From: CAKKQX01 sp963734595
Lineage (GTDB): Bacteria; Pseudomonadota; Gammaproteobacteria; Burkholderiales; SG8-41
Direction: 5' to 3'
Length of the DNA: 64,000 nt
Assembly: GCA_963734595.1 (NCBI GenBank)
Contig: CAVTHV010000018.1
Coordinates: 278,008-342,007, forward strand
This document shows positions 27,044 through 36,529 of this stretch, one piece after another. The notes beneath the pieces were generated by a model. It worked only from the letters and a program-made list of their open reading frames with translations. It ran no database searches and was not told the origin of the DNA. Every line of letters begins with the position of its first letter. Position 1 is the stretch's first letter. A program made the translations under genes and the position numbers.

Positions 27044-28786
27044 CTAGATCTCGTGCACATAACTCCCCGGCGCGGGACCGAGCACCGGGTATTTTTTGCT
27101 GCCGGGCGCGCGCGCCGCGACTTTCGGGCCGCAGTGCCTGCCGAGCCATCCCGCCCAGTTGTCCCACCAGCTGCCCTCGACCTTGTGCTGCTGTTTGTGC
27201 CATTCCTCCGGCGGCGCTGAGTTGGTTTCGCCGCTCCAGTAGCTGCGCTTGGGCGGTTTCACCGGCGGATTGATGATGCCGAGGATGTGGCCCGAGCTCG
27301 ACAGCGTGTAGCGCACCGGGGCGTCGATCTTGCCCGCGATCTTGAACGTCGCTTTCCACGGCGCGATGTGGTCCTCCTCGCAGCCCACCGCATACAGCGG
27401 CTGGCGGATCCGGCCGAGATCGATGCGGTGGCCGGCCAGCTCCAGCGCGTCCTTTTTGTCGAGCTTGTTGTTCAGGTAAAACTCGCGCAGGTAGTAGCTG
27501 TGCATCGTGTGCGGCATGCGCGTCATGTCGGTGTTCCAGTACAGCACGTCGAACGGCGGCGGCGTCTCGCCGTAGAGGTAGTTGTGCACGAAATAGTGCC
27601 AGATCAGGCTGTTCGAACGCAGCATGCGGAACGCGCGCCCCATGTCGTGGCCGTCGAGGTAACCCTGGTGCGCCATCGTTTCCTCGAGCGTGTCGATGGT
27701 CTCTTCGTTGATGAACACCTCGATGCCGCCGGGGCGCGAGAAGTCGATCAGCGTGGTGAGCAGCGTCCAGTGCGGGACCGGAACCTGCCCGGCGTTGGGA
27801 TATTCGCGGTTGAACCACGCCATCAGCGCCGCGAGCGCGGTGCCGCCGATGCAGTAGCCTGCCGCGTGCGCGTGGGAGGTGCCGCAAATGCTGCGCGCGA
27901 CGTCGATGGCCTGGCGCAGTCCCTTCATCAGGTAGTCGTCGAACGTCGTGTCGGCATCGCGCGCGGTCGGGTTTTTCCAGCTCACGACGAACACCGTGAA
28001 GCCCTGGTTCACCAGGTAGCGCAGCAGGCTCTTTTTTTCGTTGAGATCGAGGATGTAATACTTGTTGATCCAGGGCGGGATGATGACCAGCGGCACCGTG
28101 TGCACCTCGGCGGTCGTTGGCGCGTACTGGATGAGCTCCATCAGTTCGTTGCGGTAGACCACCGCGCCCGGCGTGGTGGCGAGATTCTTGCCGACCTTGA
28201 ACGCCGAACGGTCGACCATCCGCACGTCGCCGTTGCGCAGGTCCTCGAGCCACAGCTTGAGTCCGGCCGCAATGCTTTGCCCGCCGGTCTCCCAGAATCT
28301 GCGGACGGCGACGGGATTGGTGAAAAAATAATTGGTCGGCGCAACCGCGTTCAGCCACTGGCGTGCCCAGAACGTCGCGCGGCGGCGGTCTTTGGCCGGA
28401 ACCCCCGGCGTCTCGAACAGCGCCTCCTGCGACCAGCGGGTGTAGAGCAGGTAGAACTGCTTCAGGATCGAGAGCGCCGGCAATTCGGACCACGCGGGAT
28501 CGGCGAAGCGCGCGTCGTCGGCTGCCGCCGTGTGACACGGCCGCGGCTGCAGCCCGGTCACGGTTTGCCAGGCGTGGAGCTGCAACTCCTGCAGATCGCG
28601 CGCGAGATCGGCTAGCGCCGCCGACAGCTCGGCGGGATGCGTGACCCAGCCCCCGGTGACTTTGTTCATCGAGGCGCCGATGCCGAACGGGTCGACCGAG
28701 CGGTGGAGCCGGGCCATCTCGTCGGTCCACTGCGCGAAGCCGGCCTGCCACTCGGCGGGGGGCGTATCGGTGGTTGGCTTCTTCAA
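27044..28786 (-). CDS. phaC: Class I poly(3-hydroxyalkanoate) synthase
   Basis: Polymerises hydroxyacyl-CoA into storage polyester on granules. The 580-residue length is right for class I. The N-terminal PhaC_N region includes GGQSIAAGLKLWLEDLRNGD and the RSAFKVGKNLATTPGAVVYRN stretch. The lipase-like box GYCIGG carries the nucleophile Cys312; the Asp and His partners lie in GCEEDHIAPW and SSGHILGIINPP. The phaA, phaB and phasin genes are not nearby. Confidence 0.96.
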   Translation of the reverse strand: MKKPTTDTPPAEWQAGFAQWTDEMARLHRSVDPFGIGASMNKVTGGWVTHPAELSAALADLARDLQELQLHAWQTVTGLQPRPCHTAAADDARFADPAWSELPALSILKQFYLLYTRWSQEALFETPGVPAKDRRRATFWARQWLNAVAPTNYFFTNPVAVRRFWETGGQSIAAGLKLWLEDLRNGDVRMVDRSAFKVGKNLATTPGAVVYRNELMELIQYAPTTAEVHTVPLVIIPPWINKYYILDLNEKKSLLRYLVNQGFTVFVVSWKNPTARDADTTFDDYLMKGLRQAIDVARSICGTSHAHAAGYCIGGTALAALMAWFNREYPNAGQVPVPHWTLLTTLIDFSRPGGIEVFINEETIDTLEETMAHQGYLDGHDMGRAFRMLRSNSLIWHYFVHNYLYGETPPPFDVLYWNTDMTRMPHTMHSYYLREFYLNNKLDKKDALELAGHRIDLGRIRQPLYAVGCEEDHIAPWKATFKIAGKIDAPVRYTLSSSGHILGIINPPVKPPKRSYWSGETNSAPPEEWHKQQHKVEGSWWDNWAGWLGRHCGPKVAARAPGSKKYPVLGPAPGSYVHEI

Positions 28787-28911
28787 GGGATCACTCTATC
28801 ATTGCGGCCTGTCCGCGGCGGCGGAGCCGCGCGCGGCGAGACTCGCAAATATGATACGCCGATCCGGGTTGATATTCCGGAATTTCCGGGAAAGCTTTGA
28901 CCTAACGCAAA

Positions 28912-29160
28912 AGCCCAAGATCAAAAAAAGCCTGAACGCAAAGGGCGCGAAGGACCGCAAAGGTTCGCAAAGGAAAAACAAGGGCAAATGATAATTAAAA
29001 CCTCGCATTCATAATCGTTATTGCAATATTTCCGGAAATTGCCGTTCTTGGTTTACTTTGCATTACTTCGCGAACGCTGTTGCGTCCTTTGCGTCAATGC
29101 TTTTTGTGAACTTATATATCAGTAACCTTTGCGCCCTTTGCGTTAATGCTCTAGGTTTTT
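28912..29160. repeat. R1 inverted-repeat element
   Basis: The 385-base gap between phaC and hrpA (divergent) has no gene. The forward arm at 28922-28985 (AAAAAGCCTGAACGCAAAGG and on) faces reverse arms at 29050-29105 and 29125-29155. Promoters of both flanking genes must lie in or beside this element. Confidence 0.75.
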
Positions 29161-29171
29161 AAGATCTTTCA

Positions 29172-32100
29172 TTGAAAATTGACCCCGAACAGCGCCTGCG
29201 CAATCTGCCGCAGCCGACTTACCCCGAAGACCTGCCGGTCGTCGCCCGGCGCGAGGAGATCGCGCGCGCCATCGCCGCCAACCAGGTCGTCATCGTCTGC
29301 GGCGAGACCGGCTCGGGCAAGACCACGCAGCTGCCCAAGATCTGCCTCGAGCTGAAGCGCGGCGTCGCCGGCCTGATCGGCCACACGCAGCCGCGGCGCA
29401 TCGCCGCGCGCACCGTCGCCGCGCGCATCGCCCAGGAACTGAAATCCCCGCTCGGCCACGCCGTCGGCTTCAAGGTGCGCTTCGCCGACAAGCTGTCGGC
29501 CAACACCTACATCAAGCTCATGACCGACGGCATCCTGCTCGCCGAAACCCAGGGCGACCGGCTGCTGAACGCCTACGACACGCTGATCATCGACGAGGCG
29601 CACGAGCGCAGCCTCAACATCGATTTCCTGCTCGGGCTATGTGAAGCGCATCCTGCCGCAGCGTCCCGATCTCAAGCTGATCGTCACCTCGGCCACCATC
29701 GACGCCGAGCGCTTCTCGCAGCACTTCGACGACGCGCCGGTGATCGAAGTCTCGGGCCGCACTGTATCCGGTGGAGATGCGCTACCGGCCGCTCGCCGCC
29801 AGTGACGACGACGAGCAGGAACAGGACATGGAGCAGGCGATCCTCGACGCCGCGGACGAGCTCGCGCGCGAGCGCGCGGGCGGCGACATCCTGGTGTTCC
29901 TGCCCGGCGAGCGCGAGATCCGCGACACCGCCGAGCTCCTGCGCAAGCACCATCCGCCGGGCACCGAAATCCTGCCGCTCTATGCGCGGCTGTCGTTCGA
30001 GGAGCAGGAGCGCGTGTTCCAGCCCGGCGGCGCGCGCCGCATCGTGCTCGCCACCAACGTCGCCGAAACCTCGCTCACCGTGCCCGGCATCCATTACGTG
30101 ATCGACACCGGGCTCGCGCGCATGAACCGCTACAGCTACCGCAACAAGGTCGAGCAGCTGCAGGTCGAGAAAATCTCGCGCGCCTCCGCCAACCAGCGCG
30201 CCGGCCGCTGCGGGCGGGTGGCGGCGGGCGTGTGCATCCGGCTTTACGCGGAAGAGGATTACGCGGCGCGGCCCGAGTTCACCGACCCGAGATCCTGCGC
30301 TCGTCGCTGGCGGCGGTGATCCTGCGCATGAAGTCGCTGAGGATCGGCGAGATCGAGGACTTTCCGTTTCTCGAGCCGCCGACCCCGCGCATGATCGCCG
30401 ACGGCTACCAGCTGCTGGCCGAGCTCGGCGCGGTCGACGAAAACAACCAGCTGACGCCGGTCGGCTGGCAGCTCGCGAAATTCCCGATCGACCCGCGCAT
30501 CGCGCGCATGATCGTCGCCGCGAAACAGGAGAACTGTCTCACCGAGGTGCTGATCATCGCTTCCGCGCTGACGGTGCAGGACCCGCGCGAGCGGCCGTTC
30601 GAGCGCGCCGAGGCCGCCGACCGCGCGCACCAGGCTTTCCAGGACGAGCGCTCGGACTTCCTCGCCTATCTCAAGCTGTGGGCGTTCTTCGAGGAGGCGC
30701 TGAAGCACAAGAAGTCGAACCGCAAGCTCGCGGAACTGCTGCACGCGAACTTTCTGTCGCACCGGCGCATGCGCGAATGGCGCGACATCCACGGCCAGCT
30801 CGCCGCGCTACACGGGCGAGCTCGGCATGCTCGCCAACGAGACGCCGGCGAGCTTCGAGCAGATCCACCGCGCGCTGCTCGCGGGGCTGCTCGGCAACAT
30901 CGGCTTCAAGAACGAGGAGGGCGAGTATCTCGGCGCGCGCGCGATCAAGTTCGCGATCTTCCCCGGCTCGGTGCTGCGCAAAGCGCAGCCCAAATGGGTG
31001 ATGGCCGCCGAACTGACCGAGACCACGCGGCTCTACGCGCGCTGCGTCGCGAAAATCGATCCGGAATGGATAGAGCCGGTGGCGCAAGCGCTGGTCAAAA
31101 AGCATTACTTCGATCCGCACTGGGAAAAGGAGCGCGCGATGGTGGTCGCGTTCGAGCGCGTCACGCTCTACGGCCTCACCATCGTCGCCAAGCGCCGCGT
31201 GCACTACGGCCCGATCGACCCGAAGGAAGCGCGCGAAATTTTCATCCGCCGCGCGCTCGCCGCCGGCGACTACCTGACGCGCTCGACGTTTTATGAACAC
31301 AATCAACGGCTTATTAAAGAAGTGCAGGAACTCGAGCACAAGGCGCGGCGGCGCGACGTGCTGGTCGACGAGCAGGTGATTTTCGAGTTCTACGATGCGC
31401 TGATCCCGCCGGGCATCCACAACGGCGCGGCGTTCGAGAAATGGCGGCGCGAGGCCGAAGCGCAAGGACCCGAAGCTGCTGTACCTGACGCGCGACTACC
31501 TGATGCGGCACGCGGCCTCCGATATCACGGAAGCGCAGTTCCCGGAAACGCTCGCCGCGGCCGGCACCGAACTTGCGCTCAAGTACCGTTTCGATCCCGG
31601 CCACGCGCTCGACGGCGTGACGGCGACCGTGCCGCTGCATCTGCTGAACCAGCTCGAGGCGGCGGACTTCGACTGGCTGGTGCCGGGACTGATCCGCGAC
31701 AAGGTTGCGTTCGCGTTCAAGGCGCTGCCGAAAACGATCCGCAGAAACCTGGTGCCGGTGCCGGAACAGGTGACCGGCATTCCTGACGGAATGCGAAAAG
31801 CGGGAGGCGGGAGGCGGGAGGACGGGAACCGCTTGCGGACGGCGCTCGCGCGCGTATCGTGCAGCGCGCAGTGGGTGCGCCGGTGGCGGCCGAGGTGCTG
31901 GAGGCGATCGACTACCCGCCGCATCTCAGGATGAATTTCCGCGTCGTCGACGACGCCGGGCGCGAACTGGCGGGCGGGCGCGATCTCGCCGCGCTGAAGG
32001 CGCAGCTTGAGCCAGGCGGCGCAGCTCACGTTCGGCAAAGCCGAGCCCGGCATCGAGCGCGACAACATCCGCACCTGGGACTTCGGCGACCTGCCGCGGG

Positions 32101-32915
32101 AAATTGCGTTCGACCGCGGCGGCCACCGGCTGACCGGCTACCCGGCGCTGGTGGACGAGGGCGACAGCGTCGCGATCCGCCTGTTCGACGTGCCGCAGAC
32201 CGCCGAGGCGGCGATGCGCGCCGGCGTCACGCGCCTGATGCGCCTCATGCTCAAGGAGCAGATGAAGCAGCTCGAAAAGGGCCTGCGCGGCTTCGAGCAG
32301 GCGGCGCTGCAGCTGCGCGCCGTCGCGAACGCGGACGATTTGCGCGGGGACCTGATCGCCGCGATCACCGACCGCGCGTTCATCGGCGAGGACGCGCTGC
32401 CGCGCACGCAGCAGGAATTCGAGGTCCAGGTGAAGCGCGCGCGCACGCGCCTGCCGGCGGTGAGCGAGGCGGCGTGCCGGCTGTTCGTCGCGATCGCCGC
32501 CGAATATCACAGCGTGTCGCTGAAGCTCGGCGGCAGCGGCGGGGCGCTCGCGCGCGTCGCGGCCGACGTGCGCGCGCAACTCGCGCGGCTCGTCTGCAAG
32601 GGCTTTATCAGCGCGACGCCGTGGGAGCAGCTCGCGCATCTGCCGCGCTATCTGAAGGCGCTGGCGCTGCGGCTCGAAAAATATGCGCGCGATCCCGCGC
32701 GCGACGCGAAGCACGCGCAAAGCATCGCCGAGCTGTGGAAGCGTTACGAGGAAAGACTGGACAAGCAGAGGAAGGCGGGCGCGGTGGATCCGCGGCTGGA
32801 GGAATTCCGCTGGCAGCTCGAAGAGCTGCGGGTGTCGCTGTTCGCGCAGGAGCTGAAGACGCCGTACCCGGTGTCCTACAAGCGGCTGGACAAGATCTGG
32901 AATGCGATGCGGTGA
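29172..32915 (+). CDS. hrpA: ATP-dependent RNA helicase HrpA, frameshifted
   Basis: DEAH-box helicase of about 1,250 residues. Walker A GETGSGKTTQ, DEAHERS, VTSATIDAERFSQ and the motif VI region SANQRAGRCGRV are present, followed by helicase-associated and DUF3418 C-terminal domains. Frame shifts lie near 29638, 29762, 30288, 30810, 31462, 31850 and 32010. Near 31805-31826 the unit GGCGGGA is repeated three times, which may cause length change. Start TTG 29172 is the earliest plausible one. E. coli HrpA acts on stalled ribosomes and mRNA; the same role here is inferred from family. Confidence 0.9.
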
Positions 32916-32921
32916 GAAAAT

Positions 32922-33240
32922 CAAAAAGAGCATTAACGCAAAGGGCGCAAAGGTTCGCGAAGTAACGCAAAGGGTAGCCAGGGCAGGGCTTATCAAAGTT
33001 CTGGTCTGGATAATTAGCGGCTCTGTGCGGTTATGCGAACGCCGGCTGAAATCCGGGACAAAAAGCATGAACGCAAAGGACGCGAAGGATCGCAAAGGAA
33101 GGCCAGGATTTATCAAAGGACCGGAACTGGATAATACGACGCTGTGCGGTTATGCGGATGCCTGGTGGAATCCAGGACAAAAAAGCATGAACGCGAAGGA
33201 CGCGAAGGTTCGCAAAGGAAGACAAGACCGAAATTTAATA
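32922..33240 (+). repeat. Tandem R1 units with conserved core
   Basis: This 410-base gap has no gene. Three forward arms start near 32927, 33059 and 33180 (AAAAAGCATGAACGCAAAGG type). The first two are each followed by the core: TTATCAAAGTTCTGGTCTGG and GATAATTAGCGGCTCTGTGC at 32989-33030, and a variant at 33108-33155. Unit lengths are about 132 and 122 bases. This is the clearest tandem arrangement of the family. Confidence 0.85.
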
Positions 33241-33325
33241 AGAACCGGCAATTAACAAACCGATAACCTGTAACCGCCGCTGCGTTGTGCGTTAGTGGAC
33301 CTGTGGCGTCAATCAGGAAGGCAGC

Positions 33326-33693
33326 ATGGACGAAGAAGCTGCAGCAAGGCAGGTGCTCGATTCAGCGATGAAGGTTCATACTGCGCTGGGGCCGGGCCTG
33401 CTGGAAAGTGCCTACGAAGTCTGCCTGGACTACGAACTGTCGAAACGCGGCATAAACGTCAGCAAGCAGGTGCCGATAGCCGTCCGTTACGATGGGGTCG
33501 CGACTCCTGCATAGTCTGACTGGTCGAGAGCAAGGTCGTGGTTGAAGTAAAGGCTATTGAAAAACTTCTGCCGTTACATCATGCACAACTGCTCAGTTAC
33601 CTGAAACTCGGCGGATACAAGATCGGCCTGTTGCTGAACTTCCATGCCCTTCACCTGCGGGACGGGATTAAACGCATCGTCAACGGCATTTAA
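33326..33693 (+). pseudogene. GxxExxY protein, broken
   Basis: The N-terminal part MDEEAAARQVLDSAMKVH followed by GPGLLESAYEVCLDYEL has the family GxxExxY motif. After VRYDGV at about 33500 the frame is lost, with a small deletion plus stop TAG 33512-33514. The remainder continues in another frame as VESKVVVEVKAIEKLLPLHH and LLSYLKLGGYKIGLLLNF, ending TAA 33691-33693. The family has a PD-(D/E)XK-like core (the E and K of VESK/EVK) with unknown function. Missing bases make real decay more likely than a simple read error. Confidence 0.75.
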
Positions 33694-33714
33694 CCCCTCC
33701 GTCTATCTGGTCCT

Positions 33715-33902
33715 CGATATTTTTAGCTTTTCCTTCGCGAACCTTTGCGTCATTGCTTCATGCTTTTGACCTCGTTGTTTACTCCCGTAGCAGCCGGCAT
33801 TTCTATTTCCCCGAATTCCGGTTTTCGATAAATATTATTTCTGTATTTCCTTAGCGAACCTTTGCGATCCTTCGCGTCCATTGCGTTAATGCTTTTGAAC
33901 TT
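33715..33902 (-). repeat. R1 reverse arms
   Basis: Two reverse arms (33727-33772 and 33842-33898, the latter ending GCGTTAATGCTTTTGAAC) face the tandem forward units at 32.9-33.2 kb across the GxxExxY pseudogene. The broken gene is thus enclosed by inverted R1 copies. Confidence 0.75.
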
Positions 33903-33907
33903 AAACA

Positions 33908-34747
33908 TCACTCCCGCACCAGCCAATCCACCTTCACCCCGCCCGCGCCGTCGACCGACAGCGCGCGCCACAGCCAATCCAGCAGCGGCTGCGCTTCGTC
34001 CTTGAACTGCCACGGCGGGTTCACCACCAGCATGCCGCAGCCGGGAATCACCGGCGAATTCTCCGCCATGATCGAAAACTCCAGCCGCAGGATCTTGCGG
34101 ATGCCGGTCTTCTCCACGTCGCGCGCGAAGCCGAGCATGGCGCCATGCGCCATCAGCGGATACCAGATCGCATACGTGCCGGTCGCCCAGCGCTCGTGCG
34201 CTTCCTTCAGCGCCGTGGCGATGCGCGCGAATTCCTTCGCGCGGTCGAACGAGGAATCGATCAGCACCAGCCCGCGCCGCTCTTTCGGCGGCAGGTACGC
34301 TTTCAGCGCCTGGTAGCCGTCGAGCAGCTGGATCACCGTCTGCTGCTCGCGTCCCATCCACTTGCAGAGGTCGGCAAAATCGGTCTTGTTGAGCTCGGTC
34401 AGCACCATGCGGTCGCCGGGGCGCATGAGCCCGCGCGCGATGCGCGGCGAGCCGGGATAGAACCGCAGCTTGTGGTCGGGGTTTTCCGCCTTCACCGCGT
34501 CGAGGTACGGCGCGAGCGCCGCGGGGATGTCCTTGCGGTCCCACAGGCGGGCGATGCCGTTCTCGTATTCGCGCACCTTCTGCGCCCAGGCGTGGGTGAG
34601 GTCGTAGCGGCCGATGCCGGCGTGGGTGTCGAGATAGAAGTAGGGCTTGTCCTTTTGCGCGAGCGCGACGAGCAGCCGCGTGAGCAGCGCGTGCTTGAAG
34701 ACGTCGGCGAAATTGCCGGCGTGGAAGAGGTGGCGGTAGGAGAGCAT
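33908..34747 (-). CDS. rlmJ: 23S rRNA (adenine(2030)-N6)-methyltransferase RlmJ
   Basis: A 279-residue SAM-dependent methyltransferase acting on A2030 of 23S rRNA. The N-terminus MLSYRHLFHAGNFADVFKH is diagnostic, with SAM-binding LDTHAGIGRYDL and the catalytic NPPW tetrapeptide at about residue 243. Start ATG 34747. No related translation gene is adjacent. Confidence 0.97.
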   Translation of the reverse strand: MLSYRHLFHAGNFADVFKHALLTRLLVALAQKDKPYFYLDTHAGIGRYDLTHAWAQKVREYENGIARLWDRKDIPAALAPYLDAVKAENPDHKLRFYPGSPRIARGLMRPGDRMVLTELNKTDFADLCKWMGREQQTVIQLLDGYQALKAYLPPKERRGLVLIDSSFDRAKEFARIATALKEAHERWATGTYAIWYPLMAHGAMLGFARDVEKTGIRKILRLEFSIMAENSPVIPGCGMLVVNPPWQFKDEAQPLLDWLWRALSVDGAGGVKVDWLVRE

Positions 34748-34767
34748 GCTTGCTCTAAGCTTAGAAA

Positions 34768-34978
34768 ATCGTTTAAAAGCATAGACGCGAAGGACACAAA
34801 GGATCGCGAAGGAAATCGAAAACGAAAACGAGATACAAAAATAAAAATGATCCCGAAGCGGAACGGTGGGCGGCGACTCTTATTCAAGAACCGATTAATT
34901 GCCCGGCATCGAATTTATTGTTATGCCTTCCTTTGCGTGTCCTTCGCGTCCTTTGCGTCTCATGCTTTTGACCTTGAC
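34768..34978. repeat. R1 inverted-repeat element
   Basis: The forward arm AAAAGCATAGACGCGAAGG (34774-34792) faces TCCTTCGCGTCCTTTGCGTC (34940-34959) and CATGCTTTTGACC. The spacer is about 110 bases and non-coding. Confidence 0.7.
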
Positions 34979-35338
34979 TCAAAGCTTGTCGTATTTCGTT
35001 GCCCGCCCCGCGCTTTCTCCACCGGGTATTTCTTCGCGTTCAGCGCGAGCTTCTTCTGCGCCGCCTGCGCGAGATCGATGTCCGAGCCTGTCGCATAGCC
35101 GCAGCAGGAACAGCAGCACGTCCGCGCATTCCAGCGCCACCTCGTCGCGCGTCGCGCGCGGCAGGTTCGCCGCCTGCTCGGGCGTGAGCCACTGGAAATG
35201 CTCGATCAGCTCGCCCGCCTCGCCCGCCACCGCCATCGCCAGGTTTTTCGGGTTGTGAAACTGCTCCCAGTCGCGCTCGGCCGCGAACTGCGCGAGCTGC
35301 ACGCGCAGGGTTTCCAGGCTGTCCGTCGTTTTCGTCAC
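34979..35338 (-). CDS. MazG-like nucleotide pyrophosphohydrolase, frameshifted
   Basis: All-alpha NTP pyrophosphohydrolase of about 119 residues. It opens TDSLETLRVQLAQFAAERDW and carries NLAMAVAGEAGELIEHFQW and ECADVLLFLLRLCDRLG, the metal-binding EExxE...ExxD pattern. Two compensating shifts, near 35073 and 35005, scramble the middle of the tail; in the other frame it reads LAQAAQKKLALNAKKYPVEKAR, as expected. I choose GTG 35338 after GGAAAGGATA. It likely removes aberrant or damaged nucleotides. Confidence 0.85.
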   Translation of the reverse strand: MTKTTDSLETLRVQLAQFAAERDWEQFHNPKNLAMAVAGEAGELIEHFQWLTPEQAANLPRATRDEVALECADVLLFLLRLCDRLGHRSRAGGAEEARAEREEIPGGESAGRATKYDKL

Positions 35339-35491
35339 GTGGCTATCCTTTCCCGTCCTTCCGATTGGACGCCATTGTATACTGTTCATTATCGCCGCCC
35401 ATCCGGCAGGTAAACGAAATAGTCAATAGAAACAATCGACTATGAATAGCGCCCGAGACGATGCCCGGCGCACCGGGCAGGACCGGAAACC

Positions 35492-36049
35492 GTGGACACG
35501 AAAATAACCGCTCAAATGGACGCCGGGTCCACCGACCTGATCCTGCGCGCGGTGGCGTTCGCGGCGCACAAGCACCGCGACCAGCGCCGCAAGAACAAGG
35601 ACGCCTCGCCCTACATCAATCACCCGATCCAGCTCGCGACGGTGCTGTGGGAGGAGGGCCGGGTGCGGGACGCGGAAGTCATCGCCGCGGCGCTCCTGCA
35701 CGACACGCTGGAGGACACCGAGACCACCTGGCAGGAGCTGCGCGGCGAGTTCGGCGAGGGCATCGCCGACGTCGTCCTCGAAGTCACCGACACCCAGTGG
35801 ATCAAGAAGGAATTGCGCAAGCGCCTGCAGGTGGCGCGGGCCAGGCATTCGAGCGAGCAGGCCAAGCTGGTGAAGCTCGCCGACAAGATCTGCAATCTGC
35901 GCGACATGTCGGCGCATCCGCCCGCCGGCTGGCCGCTCGAGCGCAAGCAGCAGTATTTCGAGTGGGCGAAGGAAGTGGTCGACCGGCTGCGCGGCGCCCA
36001 CCCCGAGCTCGAGCGCAAGTTCGACGAGGTCTACGCGCTCAGGCCGTAA
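35492..36049 (+). CDS. HD-domain small alarmone hydrolase (MESH1/SpoT-like)
   Basis: A 185-residue protein containing only an HD hydrolase domain of the RelA/SpoT type. The metal motif is HDTLEDTE (His70, Asp71), with an upstream histidine in YINHPIQLATVL and downstream KLADKICNLRDM. There is no synthetase, TGS or ACT domain, so it is a stand-alone (p)ppGpp hydrolase candidate. It starts with GTG 35492 and is divergent from the MazG-like gene. Substrate preference is inferred from the family. Confidence 0.87.
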   Translation: MDTKITAQMDAGSTDLILRAVAFAAHKHRDQRRKNKDASPYINHPIQLATVLWEEGRVRDAEVIAAALLHDTLEDTETTWQELRGEFGEGIADVVLEVTDTQWIKKELRKRLQVARARHSSEQAKLVKLADKICNLRDMSAHPPAGWPLERKQQYFEWAKEVVDRLRGAHPELERKFDEVYALRP

Positions 36050-36121
36050 GTTCCTAAGTCCGAGTCCGGTCCCGGACCCGTGCCCGACATTTGATCCATG
36101 TCAAAAGTGCCTCCTGCCGGG

Positions 36122-36137
36122 AGAGTATGTTTACTCT
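36122..36137. promoter_or_regulatory. Inverted repeat upstream of the DUF2934 gene
   Basis: AGAGTA and TACTCT flank TGTT, in a locally AT-rich stretch (36122-36155) about 70 bases before the DUF2934 start. Candidate operator or promoter element. Confidence 0.35.
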
Positions 36138-36207
36138 AATAAAAGGATAGGAAGATCTATCCGGGGCGGCGCACCAGGTAAGGGGGATATTTCAAGAGAG
36201 GTGCCTT

Positions 36208-36501
36208 ATGAAACGACAACCTGCAACGCAAACCCGCCAACCGGCGGCGGCGAAACAAGCCGCGCCAGTCGCCGCGCGGAAACCGGTCGTGCAGCGCAAG
36301 CGGCAGACAGCCGGCGGCGAGACGCAACGCCCGAACTCCCACACCGAACTCACGCCGGATGAACTCAGGCAGATGATCGCGACCGCCGCTTACCGCCGCG
36401 CCGAGGAGCGCGGTTTCGAGCCCGGCCACGAACTCGAGGACTGGCTCGCGGCCGAAGCCGAGATCAAGGACCTGCTCGAAAGCCGCCCGGCCGCGTCCTA
36501 G
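36208..36501 (+). CDS. DUF2934 domain-containing protein
   Basis: A 97-residue protein. The first 45 residues are a basic, Ala/Gln/Pro-rich low-complexity tail. The DUF2934 domain follows: ELRQMIATAAYRRAEERGFE and GHELEDWLAAEAEI. Function of the domain is unknown; many members occur in stress-related small genes. ATG 36208 follows GAGAGGTGCC. The next gene begins 28 bases downstream. Confidence 0.88.
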   Translation: MKRQPATQTRQPAAAKQAAPVAARKPVVQRKRQTAGGETQRPNSHTELTPDELRQMIATAAYRRAEERGFEPGHELEDWLAAEAEIKDLLESRPAAS

Positions 36502-36529
36502 CACGAAATTTTTTCACGGGAAGAGAATC

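Noticed and set aside
15485..34978. CRISPR array
   Set aside because: R1 repeats are degenerate, occur as facing arms in separate gaps and lack uniform spacers; no cas genes are present.
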